From an uncultured Thioclava sp. (GTDB taxonomy: Bacteria; Pseudomonadota; Alphaproteobacteria; Rhodobacterales; Rhodobacteraceae): a stretch of 39,399 bases of DNA. Made by a program: the position numbers and the translations under genes. The stretch is taken from NCBI RefSeq assembly GCF_913064665.1, contig NZ_CAJYBT010000035.1, forward strand, positions 1 through 39,399. The letters run 5' to 3'. The stretch's first letter is position 1; each line of letters begins with the position of its first letter. Positions 17,470-26,619 of this stretch are shown here, piece after piece. The notes under the pieces were generated by a model, which saw nothing but the letters and a program-made list of their open reading frames with translations, searched no databases and was not told the origin of the DNA.

Positions 17470-18981
17470 ATGACCCAGCGCAATATCTTGATCTTGATGG
17501 TTGATCAGCTCAACGGCACGTTGTTTCCCGATGGCCCCGCCGACTGGCTGCATCTTCCCAATCTGAAAAAGCTGGCCGCGAAATCGGTGCGTTTCGCCAA
17601 TGCCTATACCGGCTCGCCACTCTGTGCGCCGGGGCGGGCAGCCTTCATGTCGGGCCAGCTTCCCTCGCGCAATGGCGTCTATGACAACGCCGCCGAGTTC
17701 CGCTCGGACATTCCGACCTATGCCCATCACCTGCGCCGCGCGGGCTATCAGACCTGCCTGTCAGGCAAGATGCATTTCGTCGGCCCCGATCAGTTGCACG
17801 GCTTTGAGCAACGTCTGACCACCGACATCTACCCCGCCGATTTCGGCTGGACGCCCGATTACCGCAAACCCGGTGAGCGGATTGATTGGTGGTATCACAA
17901 TATGGGCTCGGTCACCGGGGCGGGCGTGGCCGAGATCACCAACCAGTTGGAATATGACGACAATGTCGCGCATGAGGCGCGCATGAAGCTCTATGATCTG
18001 GCGCGCGGCGATGATGCGCGCCCGTGGATGCTGACGGTCAGTTTCACACATCCGCATGACCCCTATGTTGCGCGTCAGAAATACTGGGATTTGTATGAGG
18101 ATTGCGCACATCTGGAGCCAGAGGTCGGCGCGATCCCCTTTGACGATCAAGACGCCCATTCCAAGCGCTTGCTGGAGGCCAATGACTGGCGCGCCTTCGA
18201 CATTACCGTTGAGGATATCCGCCGTTCGCGTCGCGCCTATTTCGCCAACCTGTCCTATCTCGACGATCAGATCGGAACGCTGCTGCAGGTGCTGCAAGAC
18301 ACGCGCCAAGAGGCCACGATCCTGTTTGTCTCGGATCACGGCGATATGCTGGGCGCGCGCGGGCTGTGGTTCAAGATGAGCTTTTATGAGGGCTCGTCCC
18401 GCGTGCCGATGATGCTCTGCGATCCCGACCTCGCGCCGGGGCTGATCAGCGATCCGGTTTCGACCATCGACGTGACGCCGACACTATGCGATCTGGCGGG
18501 GATTTCGCTGGCCGAGATCGCCCCATGGATCGACGGGCAAAGCCTGTTGCCGCTGGCGCAAGGCACCCCGCGCACGGCCCCCGTAGCGATGGAATATGCC
18601 GCCGAGGGGTCTTTTGCGCCGCTGGTGAGCCTGCGCAAAGGGCGTTTCAAGCTGAACCTCTGCGCGCTGGACCCCGATCAACTGTTCGATCTGCAGGCCG
18701 ACCCGCATGAATTGACCAATCTCGCCACCGACCCTGCGCATGACGATACGCTCGCCGCGTTGAAAACCGAGGCTGCCCAGCGTTGGGACGTGGAGCGGTT
18801 CGATCAGGATGTGCGCGCAAGCCAAGCGCGGCGCTGGGTCGTCTATGAGGCGCTGCGACAGGGTGGGCACTACCCGTGGGATTACCAGCCGCTCAAGAAG
18901 GCCTCCGAAGCCTATATGCGTAATCACATGGATCTCAACGATCTTGAGAACCGCAAACGCTTTCCGCGCGGAGACCCATAG
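17470..18981 (+). CDS. betC: choline-sulfatase
   Basis: 503 residues, typical BetC length. A cytoplasmic type I sulfatase that releases choline and sulfate from choline-O-sulfate, feeding glycine betaine synthesis or sulfur supply. The sulfatase signature LCAPGRAAFMSG has the C52-x-P-x-R core whose Cys becomes formylglycine. Metal ligands are in LILMVDQLNG (D12) and SDHGDMLGARGLWFKMSFYEGSSRVP (near 288). BetC-specific stretches are KMHFVGPDQLHGFEQRLTTDIYP and VTGAGVAEITNQLEYDD. The C-terminal extension (HYPWDYQPL to the end) is also typical. The ribosome site AGGAG is good. Unusually, no betI, betB or betA lies beside it. Confidence 0.93.
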   Translation: MTQRNILILMVDQLNGTLFPDGPADWLHLPNLKKLAAKSVRFANAYTGSPLCAPGRAAFMSGQLPSRNGVYDNAAEFRSDIPTYAHHLRRAGYQTCLSGKMHFVGPDQLHGFEQRLTTDIYPADFGWTPDYRKPGERIDWWYHNMGSVTGAGVAEITNQLEYDDNVAHEARMKLYDLARGDDARPWMLTVSFTHPHDPYVARQKYWDLYEDCAHLEPEVGAIPFDDQDAHSKRLLEANDWRAFDITVEDIRRSRRAYFANLSYLDDQIGTLLQVLQDTRQEATILFVSDHGDMLGARGLWFKMSFYEGSSRVPMMLCDPDLAPGLISDPVSTIDVTPTLCDLAGISLAEIAPWIDGQSLLPLAQGTPRTAPVAMEYAAEGSFAPLVSLRKGRFKLNLCALDPDQLFDLQADPHELTNLATDPAHDDTLAALKTEAAQRWDVERFDQDVRASQARRWVVYEALRQGGHYPWDYQPLKKASEAYMRNHMDLNDLENRKRFPRGDP

Positions 18982-19055
18982 CTTCTTCGTGATCACCTTT
19001 CCTCTGTTGCGTTGCGCCCTACCCTCGTGACCAACCGCAATAAAGGAGAGCCTCC

Positions 19056-19883
19056 ATGTCTGTCCCGATGATCACCCTCAACGATGGCACGAAAATCCCG
19101 CAACTCGGGCTTGGCGTGTGGAAAATGCCCGATGACGAAGCGCCCGGCATCGTCATGAGCGCGCTCAATAACGGCTATCGCCATATCGACACAGCCGCCA
19201 TTTATGGCAATGAGCTCGGCGTGGGCAAAGGCATCGCGCAAAGTGATGTGGCGCGCGAAGACATTTTCGTGACCTCAAAGCTTTGGAACGATCAGCAAGG
19301 TTATGACGAGACCCTGCGCGCCTTTGATGAAAGCATGGGTAAGCTGGGCTTCGAGACACTTGATCTTTATCTGATCCACTGGCCGATGCCTGCCAAAGAT
19401 AAGTTCGTCGAGACCTGGAAGGCGTTCATTCGGCTGCGCGACGAGGGCCGCGTGCGTGCCATCGGCGTGTCGAATTTCCTGCCCGAGAACCTCGAGCGGC
19501 TGGTCGATGAAACCGGCGTGACCCCGGCGCTCAATCAGGTGGAACTGCACCCGCGGTTTCAACAACTCAGCCAGCGCGCCGCCCATGCAAAACTGGGCAT
19601 AGCGACGGAATGTTGGTCACCGCTGGGGCAAGGCGAATTGCTAACCGAACCCGCCCTGATCGAGATCGCCTCGCGCTATGGCAAGTCCGCCGCGCAGGTG
19701 ATTTTGCGCTGGGAGATCCAGCTTGGCCTGATCACCATTCCGAAATCGTCCAATCACGACCGGATGCGCGAGAATATCTCGGTGTTCGACTTTGAACTGA
19801 CCATGGAAGAGATGGCCCAGATCGCCGCGCTCGATTCCAAGGATGGCCGGATCGGGCCGGACCCTGCAACGGCAGATTTCTGA
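19056..19883 (+). CDS. aldo/keto reductase (2,5-diketo-D-gluconate reductase type)
   Basis: 275 residues, standard length. NADPH-dependent carbonyl reductase with a TIM barrel. The catalytic tetrad is complete: D45 and Y50 in HIDTAAIYGNE, K75 in TSKLWN, H108 in YLIHWP. The cofactor region IPKSSNHDRMRENISVFDFEL is present near 228-248. Ribosome site AAAGGAGAG. The true substrate (keto sugar, methylglyoxal or another aldehyde) cannot be read from sequence. It stands 74 bases after betC and may share its transcript. Confidence 0.93.
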   Translation: MSVPMITLNDGTKIPQLGLGVWKMPDDEAPGIVMSALNNGYRHIDTAAIYGNELGVGKGIAQSDVAREDIFVTSKLWNDQQGYDETLRAFDESMGKLGFETLDLYLIHWPMPAKDKFVETWKAFIRLRDEGRVRAIGVSNFLPENLERLVDETGVTPALNQVELHPRFQQLSQRAAHAKLGIATECWSPLGQGELLTEPALIEIASRYGKSAAQVILRWEIQLGLITIPKSSNHDRMRENISVFDFELTMEEMAQIAALDSKDGRIGPDPATADF

Positions 19884-19890
19884 GGCACTT

Positions 19891-19919
19891 GCGTGGGCGG
19901 GCCTAGTGCTTGCCCACGC
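19891..19919. terminator. hairpin between convergent aldo/keto reductase and DUF3422 genes
   Basis: GCGTGGGC (19891-19898) pairs with GCCCACGC (19912-19919). The stem includes the last codons of the DUF3422 gene. There is no clear T run, so it is a modest candidate for transcript end formation. Confidence 0.4.
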
Positions 19920-21192
19920 TGTTATGAATGCGCCGGATCATCAGCCAGACCATCAGGATCACCAGCGGCGTCAGCCCGGCAACCATCAGTTCTTTCGAAA
20001 CCCCGACCTGCTTGGCCACCGGATAGGCCAGATAGCCCGCCAGACTGACCGCATAATAGCTGATCGCGACGACCGACAGCCCCTCGACCGTGTGCTGCAA
20101 CTTGAGTTGCAGGTCTGATCGCCGATCCATGCTTTCCAGCAGTTTCTGGTTCTGCGCCGAGCGTTCCACATCCACTCGCGTGCGCAGCAACTCGCCCGCA
20201 CGCGCCGCGCGCGTCACCATCTGACGCAGCCTCGTTTCGGCAGATTTCACCGTGCGCACCGCCGGGTCATAGCGCCGCGCCATGAACTCGCTGAGCTTTT
20301 GACGCCCTTCAAAGCGGTTTTCGCGCAGGCTTTCGACGCGTTCACGCACGATCGCCTCATAGGCGCCCGTGGCCGAGAACCGGAAGGAGTGCTGCACCGC
20401 AAGGCTCTCCAGCTCGGCCGAGATTTCCAGCAAGCCGTGCAACGTCGCCTCGGCAGAGCGCGCATCATCGCCCATGCCTTCGACCAATGCGGTCAGTTTG
20501 GGATCAAGGGCGTTGAGGCGATGCGACAGATCGCGCCCGCGCGTCAGGCCCAGCATCGACATCGCACGATAGGTTTCCAGCTCGCACAGGCGCTGCACCG
20601 TGCGCCCGATCCGCCCCGGCCCGGTGCCCGGACGCACGAAAACCGCGAACCGCATCTGACCATTGGGATCAATTCGGAAATCGCCCGCCACAACCGCCGC
20701 CCCGTCCAGCACCCAGGTGCACACAAGGCTTTCGGCGACGAACCATTGCTCTAGGAACGGGTCGATATCGTCGGGGTTGGCGGGCAGTTCCTCGATGCGG
20801 ATCTGCACGGCGGCAAGCCGCCCCCCCGGACCCGAAGCGATCCAGCTTGGCGGAAAAACCTCGGTTTCGGCAGGGTCAAAGGGGCGCGCCGAGGTGCCGG
20901 GCGCAAAGGCGAGATAGGTCGTGAACTCGGTATGGCTTTCCCATTTCAGCTCATGGCGCCCGATCTTACCCGCGTAATGGGTGATCCCGGTTTGCGGCGG
21001 GGTCGCGCCGGCGCGGGTAAGCAGCGCTTGCAGATGCTCTTGATCCTTGGCGCGGTCGCGATTGGCCGCATTATGGGGCTCTTTGAAGGCGACATAAACG
21101 GCATGGCCGGGCACGCTCAACCTTGGATAGGGGCGGGCGTGAAGCTCGTTGACCAGCGCATAGCGCTGCGGGTGATCAGATATCGGGTCCAT
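19903..21192 (-). CDS. DUF3422 family membrane-anchored protein
   Basis: 429 residues. The opening PQRYALVNELHARPYPRL is the DUF3422 hallmark. A long soluble domain carries PPSWIASGPGGRLAAVQIRIEELP and LEQWFVAESLVCTWV; helices from about 220-350 look coiled-coil-like; two C-terminal membrane helices (about 370-392 and 400-420) give a tail anchor. The function of the family is unknown. Ribosome site AGGA. It is convergent with the aldo/keto reductase and 118 bases upstream of the puuB-like gene end, so it is probably its own unit. Confidence 0.88.
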   Translation of the reverse strand: MDPISDHPQRYALVNELHARPYPRLSVPGHAVYVAFKEPHNAANRDRAKDQEHLQALLTRAGATPPQTGITHYAGKIGRHELKWESHTEFTTYLAFAPGTSARPFDPAETEVFPPSWIASGPGGRLAAVQIRIEELPANPDDIDPFLEQWFVAESLVCTWVLDGAAVVAGDFRIDPNGQMRFAVFVRPGTGPGRIGRTVQRLCELETYRAMSMLGLTRGRDLSHRLNALDPKLTALVEGMGDDARSAEATLHGLLEISAELESLAVQHSFRFSATGAYEAIVRERVESLRENRFEGRQKLSEFMARRYDPAVRTVKSAETRLRQMVTRAARAGELLRTRVDVERSAQNQKLLESMDRRSDLQLKLQHTVEGLSVVAISYYAVSLAGYLAYPVAKQVGVSKELMVAGLTPLVILMVWLMIRRIHNSVGKH

Positions 21193-21310
21193 CGCAAATT
21201 CCTGTGGCTCACGGTGCCGTTACTGCTTGCTGAGACGAAACCGCCCCGCAATCAAGCGTTTGAGGGTATGCAACAGTATATCGTGCAAATCTGCCACAGC
21301 CGGGGCCGCG

Positions 21311-22612
21311 TTACAGCCCGATCCGGTCGCGCATCGCAAACCACGTCATCGCCAGCGCCAAAAGCGGGCTGCGCAACATGCCGCCGCCCGGAAAGCTTGG
21401 CACGTTCAGCCCCGCCATCAGATCGAACTGCTCCGCTTGACCGGCCACCGCCTCGGCCATGATTTTGCCCGCCAGCGTGCCCATCGCCACGCCATGCCCG
21501 GAAAACCCGCTGGCCGAGAGCGCATTCTTCAGCGGGCGCGCGAAATAGGGCATCCGCGAACGGGTAATAGCCAGCGTGCCGCCCCAAGCGTAGTCGATGC
21601 GGGTATCAGCGAGGCCCGGATAGACCTCCAGCATCGGCTTGCGCACGGTTTTCAGGATATCGGGAAAGCGGTAGCCATAGCTTTCACCCCCCCCAAACAG
21701 CAGACGGTTATCCTCCGACAGCCGCCAGTAATTCACCACGAATTTGGTGTCGGCTACGGCCACGTTTTCGCGCAAGACCTGCGCGACGCGATCCCCAAGC
21801 GGCTCGGTTGCGATGATGAAATTGTTGATCGGCATCACCCGGCTGGACACACGCGGCGCAAGCTGGCCCATATAGCCATTGCCTGCAAAGATTAGATGAT
21901 CGGCGTCGATATGGCCGTGGCGCGTTTGCACCCGCACCTTCGCGCCGGGGCGGATGTGATGCACATGCGAATTCTCATGGATTTGCACCCCGGCCTTGTC
22001 ACAAGCCAGCGCCAACCCTTGCGCGAAATTCAAAGGATGCAGATGGCCCGCGCCCCGGTCGATATCGCCGCCCAGATAGGCATCGGAGGGCAAGATCGCG
22101 TGCAACGCGTCCCGGTCCAGCGGCTGCACCTGATCATAGCCATACTCGCGCGCCAGCTTTTCCGCCATGTGATGGGAATGGGTGACCTCAGCGGCTGTGC
22201 GGCAGGCGTGAACGATGCCGGGATGCAGGGTCACGGGGATCGCGTGATCCGCAATCAGATCGCGGATCAGCTGCTTGGCTTCTTGGCCCAGATCCCACAG
22301 CTTGCGCGCCATCTCGGGGCCATGCGCGGCCTCGAGATCGTCTTGCTCAAGACGCTGCCCCGAGCCCACCTGCCCACCATTGCGCCCGCTTGCGCCAAAG
22401 CCGACACGGTGGGCCTCTAGCAGGGTCACGCCAAAGCCGCGCTGCGCCAGATGCAGCGCCGCCGACAGCCCCGTGAAGCCCGCCCCCACGACACACACAT
22501 TGGTGTCGTGGCGCCCCTTCAACTCGGGCCAGCGTCGATCCGTCAGCGCGGTGGCAGCATAATAGCTTGGCGCGTGCTCACCTTGGCGATCATTGGCGAA
22601 AAGCAGATCCAT
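21311..22612 (-). CDS. puuB: FAD-dependent oxidoreductase, PuuB-like gamma-glutamyl-amine oxidase
   Basis: 433 residues. DAO-type flavoprotein: the dinucleotide-binding motif VCVVGAGFTGLSAALHL (39-55), GFGASGRNGGQVGSGQ (about 71-86, typical of PuuB/OrdL), and the C-terminal FSGHGVAMGTLAGKIMAEA (FAD contact). PuuB oxidises gamma-glutamylputrescine to the aldehyde with release of ammonia and peroxide. It is last in a three-gene minus operon, 4 bases after the ligase, which supports a role on the ligase product. The exact amine is unknown. Confidence 0.88.
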   Translation of the reverse strand: MDLLFANDRQGEHAPSYYAATALTDRRWPELKGRHDTNVCVVGAGFTGLSAALHLAQRGFGVTLLEAHRVGFGASGRNGGQVGSGQRLEQDDLEAAHGPEMARKLWDLGQEAKQLIRDLIADHAIPVTLHPGIVHACRTAAEVTHSHHMAEKLAREYGYDQVQPLDRDALHAILPSDAYLGGDIDRGAGHLHPLNFAQGLALACDKAGVQIHENSHVHHIRPGAKVRVQTRHGHIDADHLIFAGNGYMGQLAPRVSSRVMPINNFIIATEPLGDRVAQVLRENVAVADTKFVVNYWRLSEDNRLLFGGGESYGYRFPDILKTVRKPMLEVYPGLADTRIDYAWGGTLAITRSRMPYFARPLKNALSASGFSGHGVAMGTLAGKIMAEAVAGQAEQFDLMAGLNVPSFPGGGMLRSPLLALAMTWFAMRDRIGL

Positions 22613-22616
22613 CAGA

Positions 22617-23981
22617 TCACACGTTCAACAGCAGGTGTTCACGCTCCCACGGGCTGATGACTTGCAGGAACTCTTTGTATTCGTTTCGCTTTACCGCCTC
22701 ATACACATTGCAGAATTCCTCTCCCAGCACATCGCGAACCGGGGCGCTTTCGCTCATCAAATCCAGCGCATCGCCCAAGGTCACGGGCACATCTTCGGCC
22801 GACATATAGGCATCGCCCAGACATTCGGGCTTGGGCATCTTCTTTTCCTTGAGCCCAATATAGGCGCAAGCCAAAGACGCCGCGAGCCCCAGATAGGGGT
22901 TGCAATCCATCCCCGCCAAACGGTTCTCGATCCGGCGCGCGGCAGGCCCCGAGATCGGCACCCGCAAGCCGGTGGTGCGGTTGTCACGCCCCCATTCCAG
23001 ATTGATCGGCGCGGCAAAATCGGGAACGTAGCGACGATAGCTGTTCACATAGGGCGCAAGCAGCGCAATCACCGCCGGCAGATGGCTTTGCAGCCCCGCG
23101 ATGCAGTGCATGAACGCCTCGGTCTCGCTACCATCGGGGTTGGAAAAAATGTTCTCGCCGGTTTTGATGTCGATCACCGATTGGTGGATATGCATCGCCG
23201 AGCCCGGCTCGCCCTCGATCGGCTTGGCCATGAAGGTCGCGAAGCAATCGTGGCGCAAGGCCGCCTCGCGGATCAGTCGCTTGAAGTAGAAAATCTGATC
23301 GGCCAAATGCACCGGGTCGCCATGCGCAAGGTTGATCTCGATCTGACCCGCACCGCCCTCTTGCAAGATGCCGTCGATCTCAAAGCCCTGCATTTCGGCG
23401 AAATCATAGATATCGTCGATCACCTTGCCGTATTCATCGACCGCGCTCATCGAATAGGCCTGTTTCGCCGCCGCGCGCCGCCCCGAACGCCCCATCGGCG
23501 GAATGATCGGCTGGTTGGGGTCGATATTGCGCGCAACGAGGAAGAATTCCATCTCGGGCGCGATGACCGGGCGCCAGCCCTCGGCCTCATACAGCGCCAA
23601 GACCCGCTTGAGCACATTGCGCGGCGCGATCGGAACCGGGTTGCCCTCTTGATCCTCGACATCGTGAATGATCTGCAAGGTCCAATCTGCCGTCCAAGGC
23701 GCGGCGGTCGCGGTCGAGAAATCGGGCGTCAGGATCATGTCCGGCTCGGTGAAGGCACCGCTGGGATTATCCGTCCACTCGCCCGTGATCGTTTGCAAAA
23801 AGATCGAGTTCGGCAGGAAAAACCGATCTTGAAACTTGAATTTCGAGGCCGGCATCGCCTTGCCGCGTGCCACCCCCGCAATATCGGCGACGATACATTC
23901 CACCTCGTCAAGGCGGCGCCCGTTCAGGTAGTCACGCGCCGCTTGCGGGATCTTGTCGGTCCAATCCGATGTCTGGCTCAT
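22617..23981 (-). CDS. puuA: glutamine synthetase family protein, gamma-glutamyl-amine ligase (PuuA-like)
   Basis: 454 residues. Same family as the ligase at 488-1819 but clearly a different branch: it has IVADIAGVARGKAMPASKF (30-48), PEMEFFL (E143, E145), EGGAGQIEIN (E208, E215), SAMHIHQS (H264, H266) and RRIENRLAGMDCNPYLG. The start lies 3 bases after the GATase stop, and PuuB follows after 4 bases. The operon order GATase-ligase-oxidase indicates a gamma-glutamylation route for putrescine or a related amine. PuuC (aldehyde dehydrogenase) is not in the window. Confidence 0.9.
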   Translation of the reverse strand: MSQTSDWTDKIPQAARDYLNGRRLDEVECIVADIAGVARGKAMPASKFKFQDRFFLPNSIFLQTITGEWTDNPSGAFTEPDMILTPDFSTATAAPWTADWTLQIIHDVEDQEGNPVPIAPRNVLKRVLALYEAEGWRPVIAPEMEFFLVARNIDPNQPIIPPMGRSGRRAAAKQAYSMSAVDEYGKVIDDIYDFAEMQGFEIDGILQEGGAGQIEINLAHGDPVHLADQIFYFKRLIREAALRHDCFATFMAKPIEGEPGSAMHIHQSVIDIKTGENIFSNPDGSETEAFMHCIAGLQSHLPAVIALLAPYVNSYRRYVPDFAAPINLEWGRDNRTTGLRVPISGPAARRIENRLAGMDCNPYLGLAASLACAYIGLKEKKMPKPECLGDAYMSAEDVPVTLGDALDLMSESAPVRDVLGEEFCNVYEAVKRNEYKEFLQVISPWEREHLLLNV

Positions 23982-23984
23982 CTG

Positions 23985-24683
23985 TCAGCTTTCCGGGCGC
24001 GCCAGCGCCCTGTCTTGCAAGAAAAAATCCGCGATCATTTCGGCGATGCGTTGCGATCCGTTGGGCTGACCCAGCCGCGCTCGCGCCGCCTGCATCAGAG
24101 GTTCGGGCACCACGCCTTGTCCGCGCGTTGCCATCAGCCCGTCAACAAAGCCGTCGCGAAACTCTGGATGGGCCTGCACCGAAAACGCACGATCCCCGTA
24201 TATCAGCGCAGGATAGCGACAAAAATCGTTTTGCGCTATGGGCTTGGCCGTGGACGGGATTTCCGTCACCTGATCCTGATGCCATGCGTTAAGCGTAATC
24301 GCCTCGCCCTCAAAATCATAATCCTGCGGTCCAACGGCCCAACCCTGCGGGTATTTCTCAACCCGCCCGCCCAACGCCTGCGCAATAATCTGATGGCCAA
24401 AACAAATCCCCACCAGCGGGACATTCGCCGCAACCGTATCGCGGATAAATTGCTCAAGCGGAGCGATGAATGGATGATCCTCATAGGCGCCATGACGCGA
24501 GCCGGTAATCAACCAGCCCTCGCAGTCATGCACGTCTTTCGGCAACTCCATATTCTCGACATCATAGCGCACGAACTCCAACCCGCGCCCCGCTAGAAGG
24601 CGTTCGAACATATCGGGGTAATCCCCCGCTTCTTCGCGCAGCACATCAGGCGATTGGCCGGTTTGAAGGATACCGATTTTCAT
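23985..24683 (-). CDS. class I glutamine amidotransferase-like hydrolase
   Basis: 232 residues. The GATase1 triad is complete: C94 in VGICFGHQIIAQALGG, H172 and E174 in SVQAHPEF. The overall form resembles stand-alone GMP-synthase-like GATases (YPQGWAVGPQDY at 111-122). It is first in the operon with PuuA- and PuuB-like genes, so by context it may cleave a gamma-glutamyl product, the job PuuD does in E. coli, or supply ammonia/glutamate. It differs from PuuD in its nucleophile-elbow motif. The start at 24683 begins the conserved MKIGILQTG; the frame runs on upstream into the repeat. Confidence 0.85.
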   Translation of the reverse strand: MKIGILQTGQSPDVLREEAGDYPDMFERLLAGRGLEFVRYDVENMELPKDVHDCEGWLITGSRHGAYEDHPFIAPLEQFIRDTVAANVPLVGICFGHQIIAQALGGRVEKYPQGWAVGPQDYDFEGEAITLNAWHQDQVTEIPSTAKPIAQNDFCRYPALIYGDRAFSVQAHPEFRDGFVDGLMATRGQGVVPEPLMQAARARLGQPNGSQRIAEMIADFFLQDRALARPES

Positions 24684-24758
24684 GAAAGCTCCGAGGGCTT
24701 TGTGGGTGCAGCACTTGCCGCTTTGACGAAAGGCTAATGCGACCCGCAAGCCGCCGCA

Positions 24759-24898
24759 AGGGGGGCGCTGCCCCCGTCTCGTTACACGAGACTCCCCCGG
24801 GATATTTTGAGAATTTGGAAGCGAAGAAAAGTTTGGCTTCCAAATTCCCGAAATATCCCGGGGTGAATTTGCGCAGCAAAGAGGGGCAGCGCCCCCCT
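24759..24898. repeat. 140-bp palindromic repeat (two inverted REP-like units)
   Basis: The left arm (24759-24822) and right arm (24836-24898) are imperfect inverted copies around a 13-base centre. Shared parts are AGGGGGGCGCTGCCCC at the outside and CCCCGGGATATTT...GAATTTGGAAGC near the centre. Between these, the left arm has GTCTCG-TTACA-CGAGAC and the right arm TTTGC-TGC-GCAAA, different sequences that each form a small hairpin. It sits between the GATase promoter side and the end of the tat-DUF815 operon and could act as terminator or mRNA stabiliser. CCCGGGATATTT-like repeats are, from memory, common between genes in Rhodobacterales. Confidence 0.8.
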
Positions 24899-24910
24899 GT
24901 TCGGTCGCAA

Positions 24911-25753
24911 TCAGATCGCGATACCTTGGCGTCCGGCGAGATCGGTAAAATATTGCCACGCCACGCGACCCGAGCGTGACCCGCGCGTCGCCTGCCATTC
25001 GATTGCCTCGGCGCGCAAGGTTTCGGCGTCAATCTGCACCCCGTAGGCCGCGCAATAGCCCGCGATCATCGCCAGATACTCATCTTGCGAACAGGGGTGA
25101 AAGCCCAGCCACAGCCCGAAACGATCCGAAAGCGACACTTTTTCCTCGACCGCCTCGGAGGGGTTGATCGCGGTGGAGCGTTCGTTTTCGATCATGTCGC
25201 GCGGCATCAGGTGACGCCGGTTCGAGGTCGCGTAAAGGATCACATTGGCTGGCCGCCCCTCGATCCCGCCATCCAGAACCGCCTTGAGCGATTTGTAATG
25301 CTGATCGTCATGGCTAAAGCTCAGGTCATCGCAAAACAGCACGAAGCGCAGATCGGGTTCAGCGCGCAGATGCGCCAGCAGCCGCCCGACCGAGGGCAGA
25401 TCCTCGCGCGCCAGTTCCACCAGCTTGAGCGGCAAGCCTTCGGCCACCGCCGCCGCATGCGCCGCCTTCACCAGTGAGGATTTCCCCATTCCGCGTGCGC
25501 CCCAGAGCAGCGCATTATTGGCCGCCGATCCGCGCGCAAATTGCAGCGTATTGGCCAATAGCGTGTCGCGCGATCGATCGATCCCGTGCAACAGCCCCAG
25601 ATCGACCCGCGAGACCTGCGCGACAGATTCCAGCCGGTCAGGCGCGGTGTGCCAGATGAAGGCATCGGCGCAGGTCATATCCGGGGCGGGTTGCGGCGCG
25701 GGGGCAAGTCGTTCCAGCGCCTCGGCAATCCGGCCAATCGCATCATCGCTCAT
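24911..25753 (-). CDS. DUF815 family AAA-type ATPase
   Basis: 280 residues. P-loop GARGMGKSS (85-93), Walker [12 protein letters not shown] (136-146), a polar sensor-like YATSNRRHL (about 174-182) and an arginine-rich C-terminal lid. This is the typical DUF815 layout, with an N-terminal helix (EALERL) and [13 protein letters not shown]. Function is unknown in the family. The ATG overlaps the tatC stop by 4 bases (ATGA), so it is translationally coupled to the Tat translocase genes. That suggests, without proving, a role near Tat export or its substrates. It is cytoplasmic, with no membrane segment. Confidence 0.9.
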   Translation of the reverse strand: MSDDAIGRIAEALERLAPAPQPAPDMTCADAFIWHTAPDRLESVAQVSRVDLGLLHGIDRSRDTLLANTLQFARGSAANNALLWGARGMGKSSLVKAAHAAAVAEGLPLKLVELAREDLPSVGRLLAHLRAEPDLRFVLFCDDLSFSHDDQHYKSLKAVLDGGIEGRPANVILYATSNRRHLMPRDMIENERSTAINPSEAVEEKVSLSDRFGLWLGFHPCSQDEYLAMIAGYCAAYGVQIDAETLRAEAIEWQATRGSRSGRVAWQYFTDLAGRQGIAI

Positions 25754-26619
25754 GAACGCCCCTCGTCTTCGCCCTCGTCTTCATCTTCGTCCCATTCTTC
25801 GGGGTCGATCCATGTGCCTTCGGCGCGCATCCGGGCCTCACGGGTCTTTTCAATCCGCTTCACCAGCTGGATCGAAATCTCATAGAGACCATAGACCACG
25901 GTGAACAAGATCACTTGGCTGACGACATCGGGCGGTGTGGCAATCGCGGCCACGATCAGGATCGCGACGACGGCATATTTGCGCATATTGCCAAGGCCCG
26001 CTGAAGACACCAGCCCCGCCTTGCCCATCAGCGACAGCAACACTGGCAGCTGGAAACAGATGCCAAAGGCCATCACGAATTTGATCGTCAGATTGAGATA
26101 TTCCTGCACCGAGCCCTGAAAGCCGATCGCGGCCATCTCATTGCTGCCTTGATGCGCGGCCATATCACCTTGCTGAAAGCCAAGGAAGAAATTGAACGCC
26201 AGCGGCAAGATCACGTAATAGGCGAAAGCCGCGCCGAGGAAAAACATGATTGGCGAGGCAACCAGGAACGGCAGGAACGCGTTCTTTTCATTCTTATAAA
26301 GACCCGGCGCCACAAAGCGCCACATCTGATAGGCGATGATCGGGAAAGACAGCGCGAACCCACCCAAGAAAGAGATGTTGATCGCGACGAAGAAGCCTTC
26401 TTGCAGCTTGATCAGATAGAGCCCGCATTGCTCTCCGCGAGAGGACAGCGCGTGGCAGACCGGGCGAGTGAGAAAGTTGAAAATCGGGTTCCACACCGTG
26501 TAGCAGACCACCATTGCCACCACGAACGCGCCCAGCGAATACAGGATCCGGGTGCGCAGTTCCGCGAGGTGCTCAATCAGCGGCGCAGCGCTTTGCTCCA
26601 TGTCATCGGGGTCGCTCAT
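25750..26619 (-). CDS. tatC: Sec-independent (Tat) protein translocase subunit TatC
   Basis: 289 residues with six membrane segments. The conserved cytoplasmic start [14 protein letters not shown] (about 13-26) and the first-loop [19 protein letters not shown] (with the conserved Glu) form the twin-arginine receptor surface. TatC binds signal peptides and nucleates TatA. It has an acidic tail ([16 protein letters not shown]). It overlaps tatB and DUF815 by 4 bases each. Confidence 0.97.
   Translation of the reverse strand: MSDPDDMEQSAAPLIEHLAELRTRILYSLGAFVVAMVVCYTVWNPIFNFLTRPVCHALSSRGEQCGLYLIKLQEGFFVAINISFLGGFALSFPIIAYQMWRFVAPGLYKNEKNAFLPFLVASPIMFFLGAAFAYYVILPLAFNFFLGFQQGDMAAHQGSNEMAAIGFQGSVQEYLNLTIKFVMAFGICFQLPVLLSLMGKAGLVSSAGLGNMRKYAVVAILIVAAIATPPDVVSQVILFTVVYGLYEISIQLVKRIEKTREARMRAEGTWIDPEEWDEDEDEGEDEGRS

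Noticed and set aside
22593-24596. 667-codon open frame on the plus strand across puuB/puuA/GATase
   Set aside because: It runs antisense to three clear genes, is Arg/His-rich low-complexity, and has no family features. High GC opens such frames.
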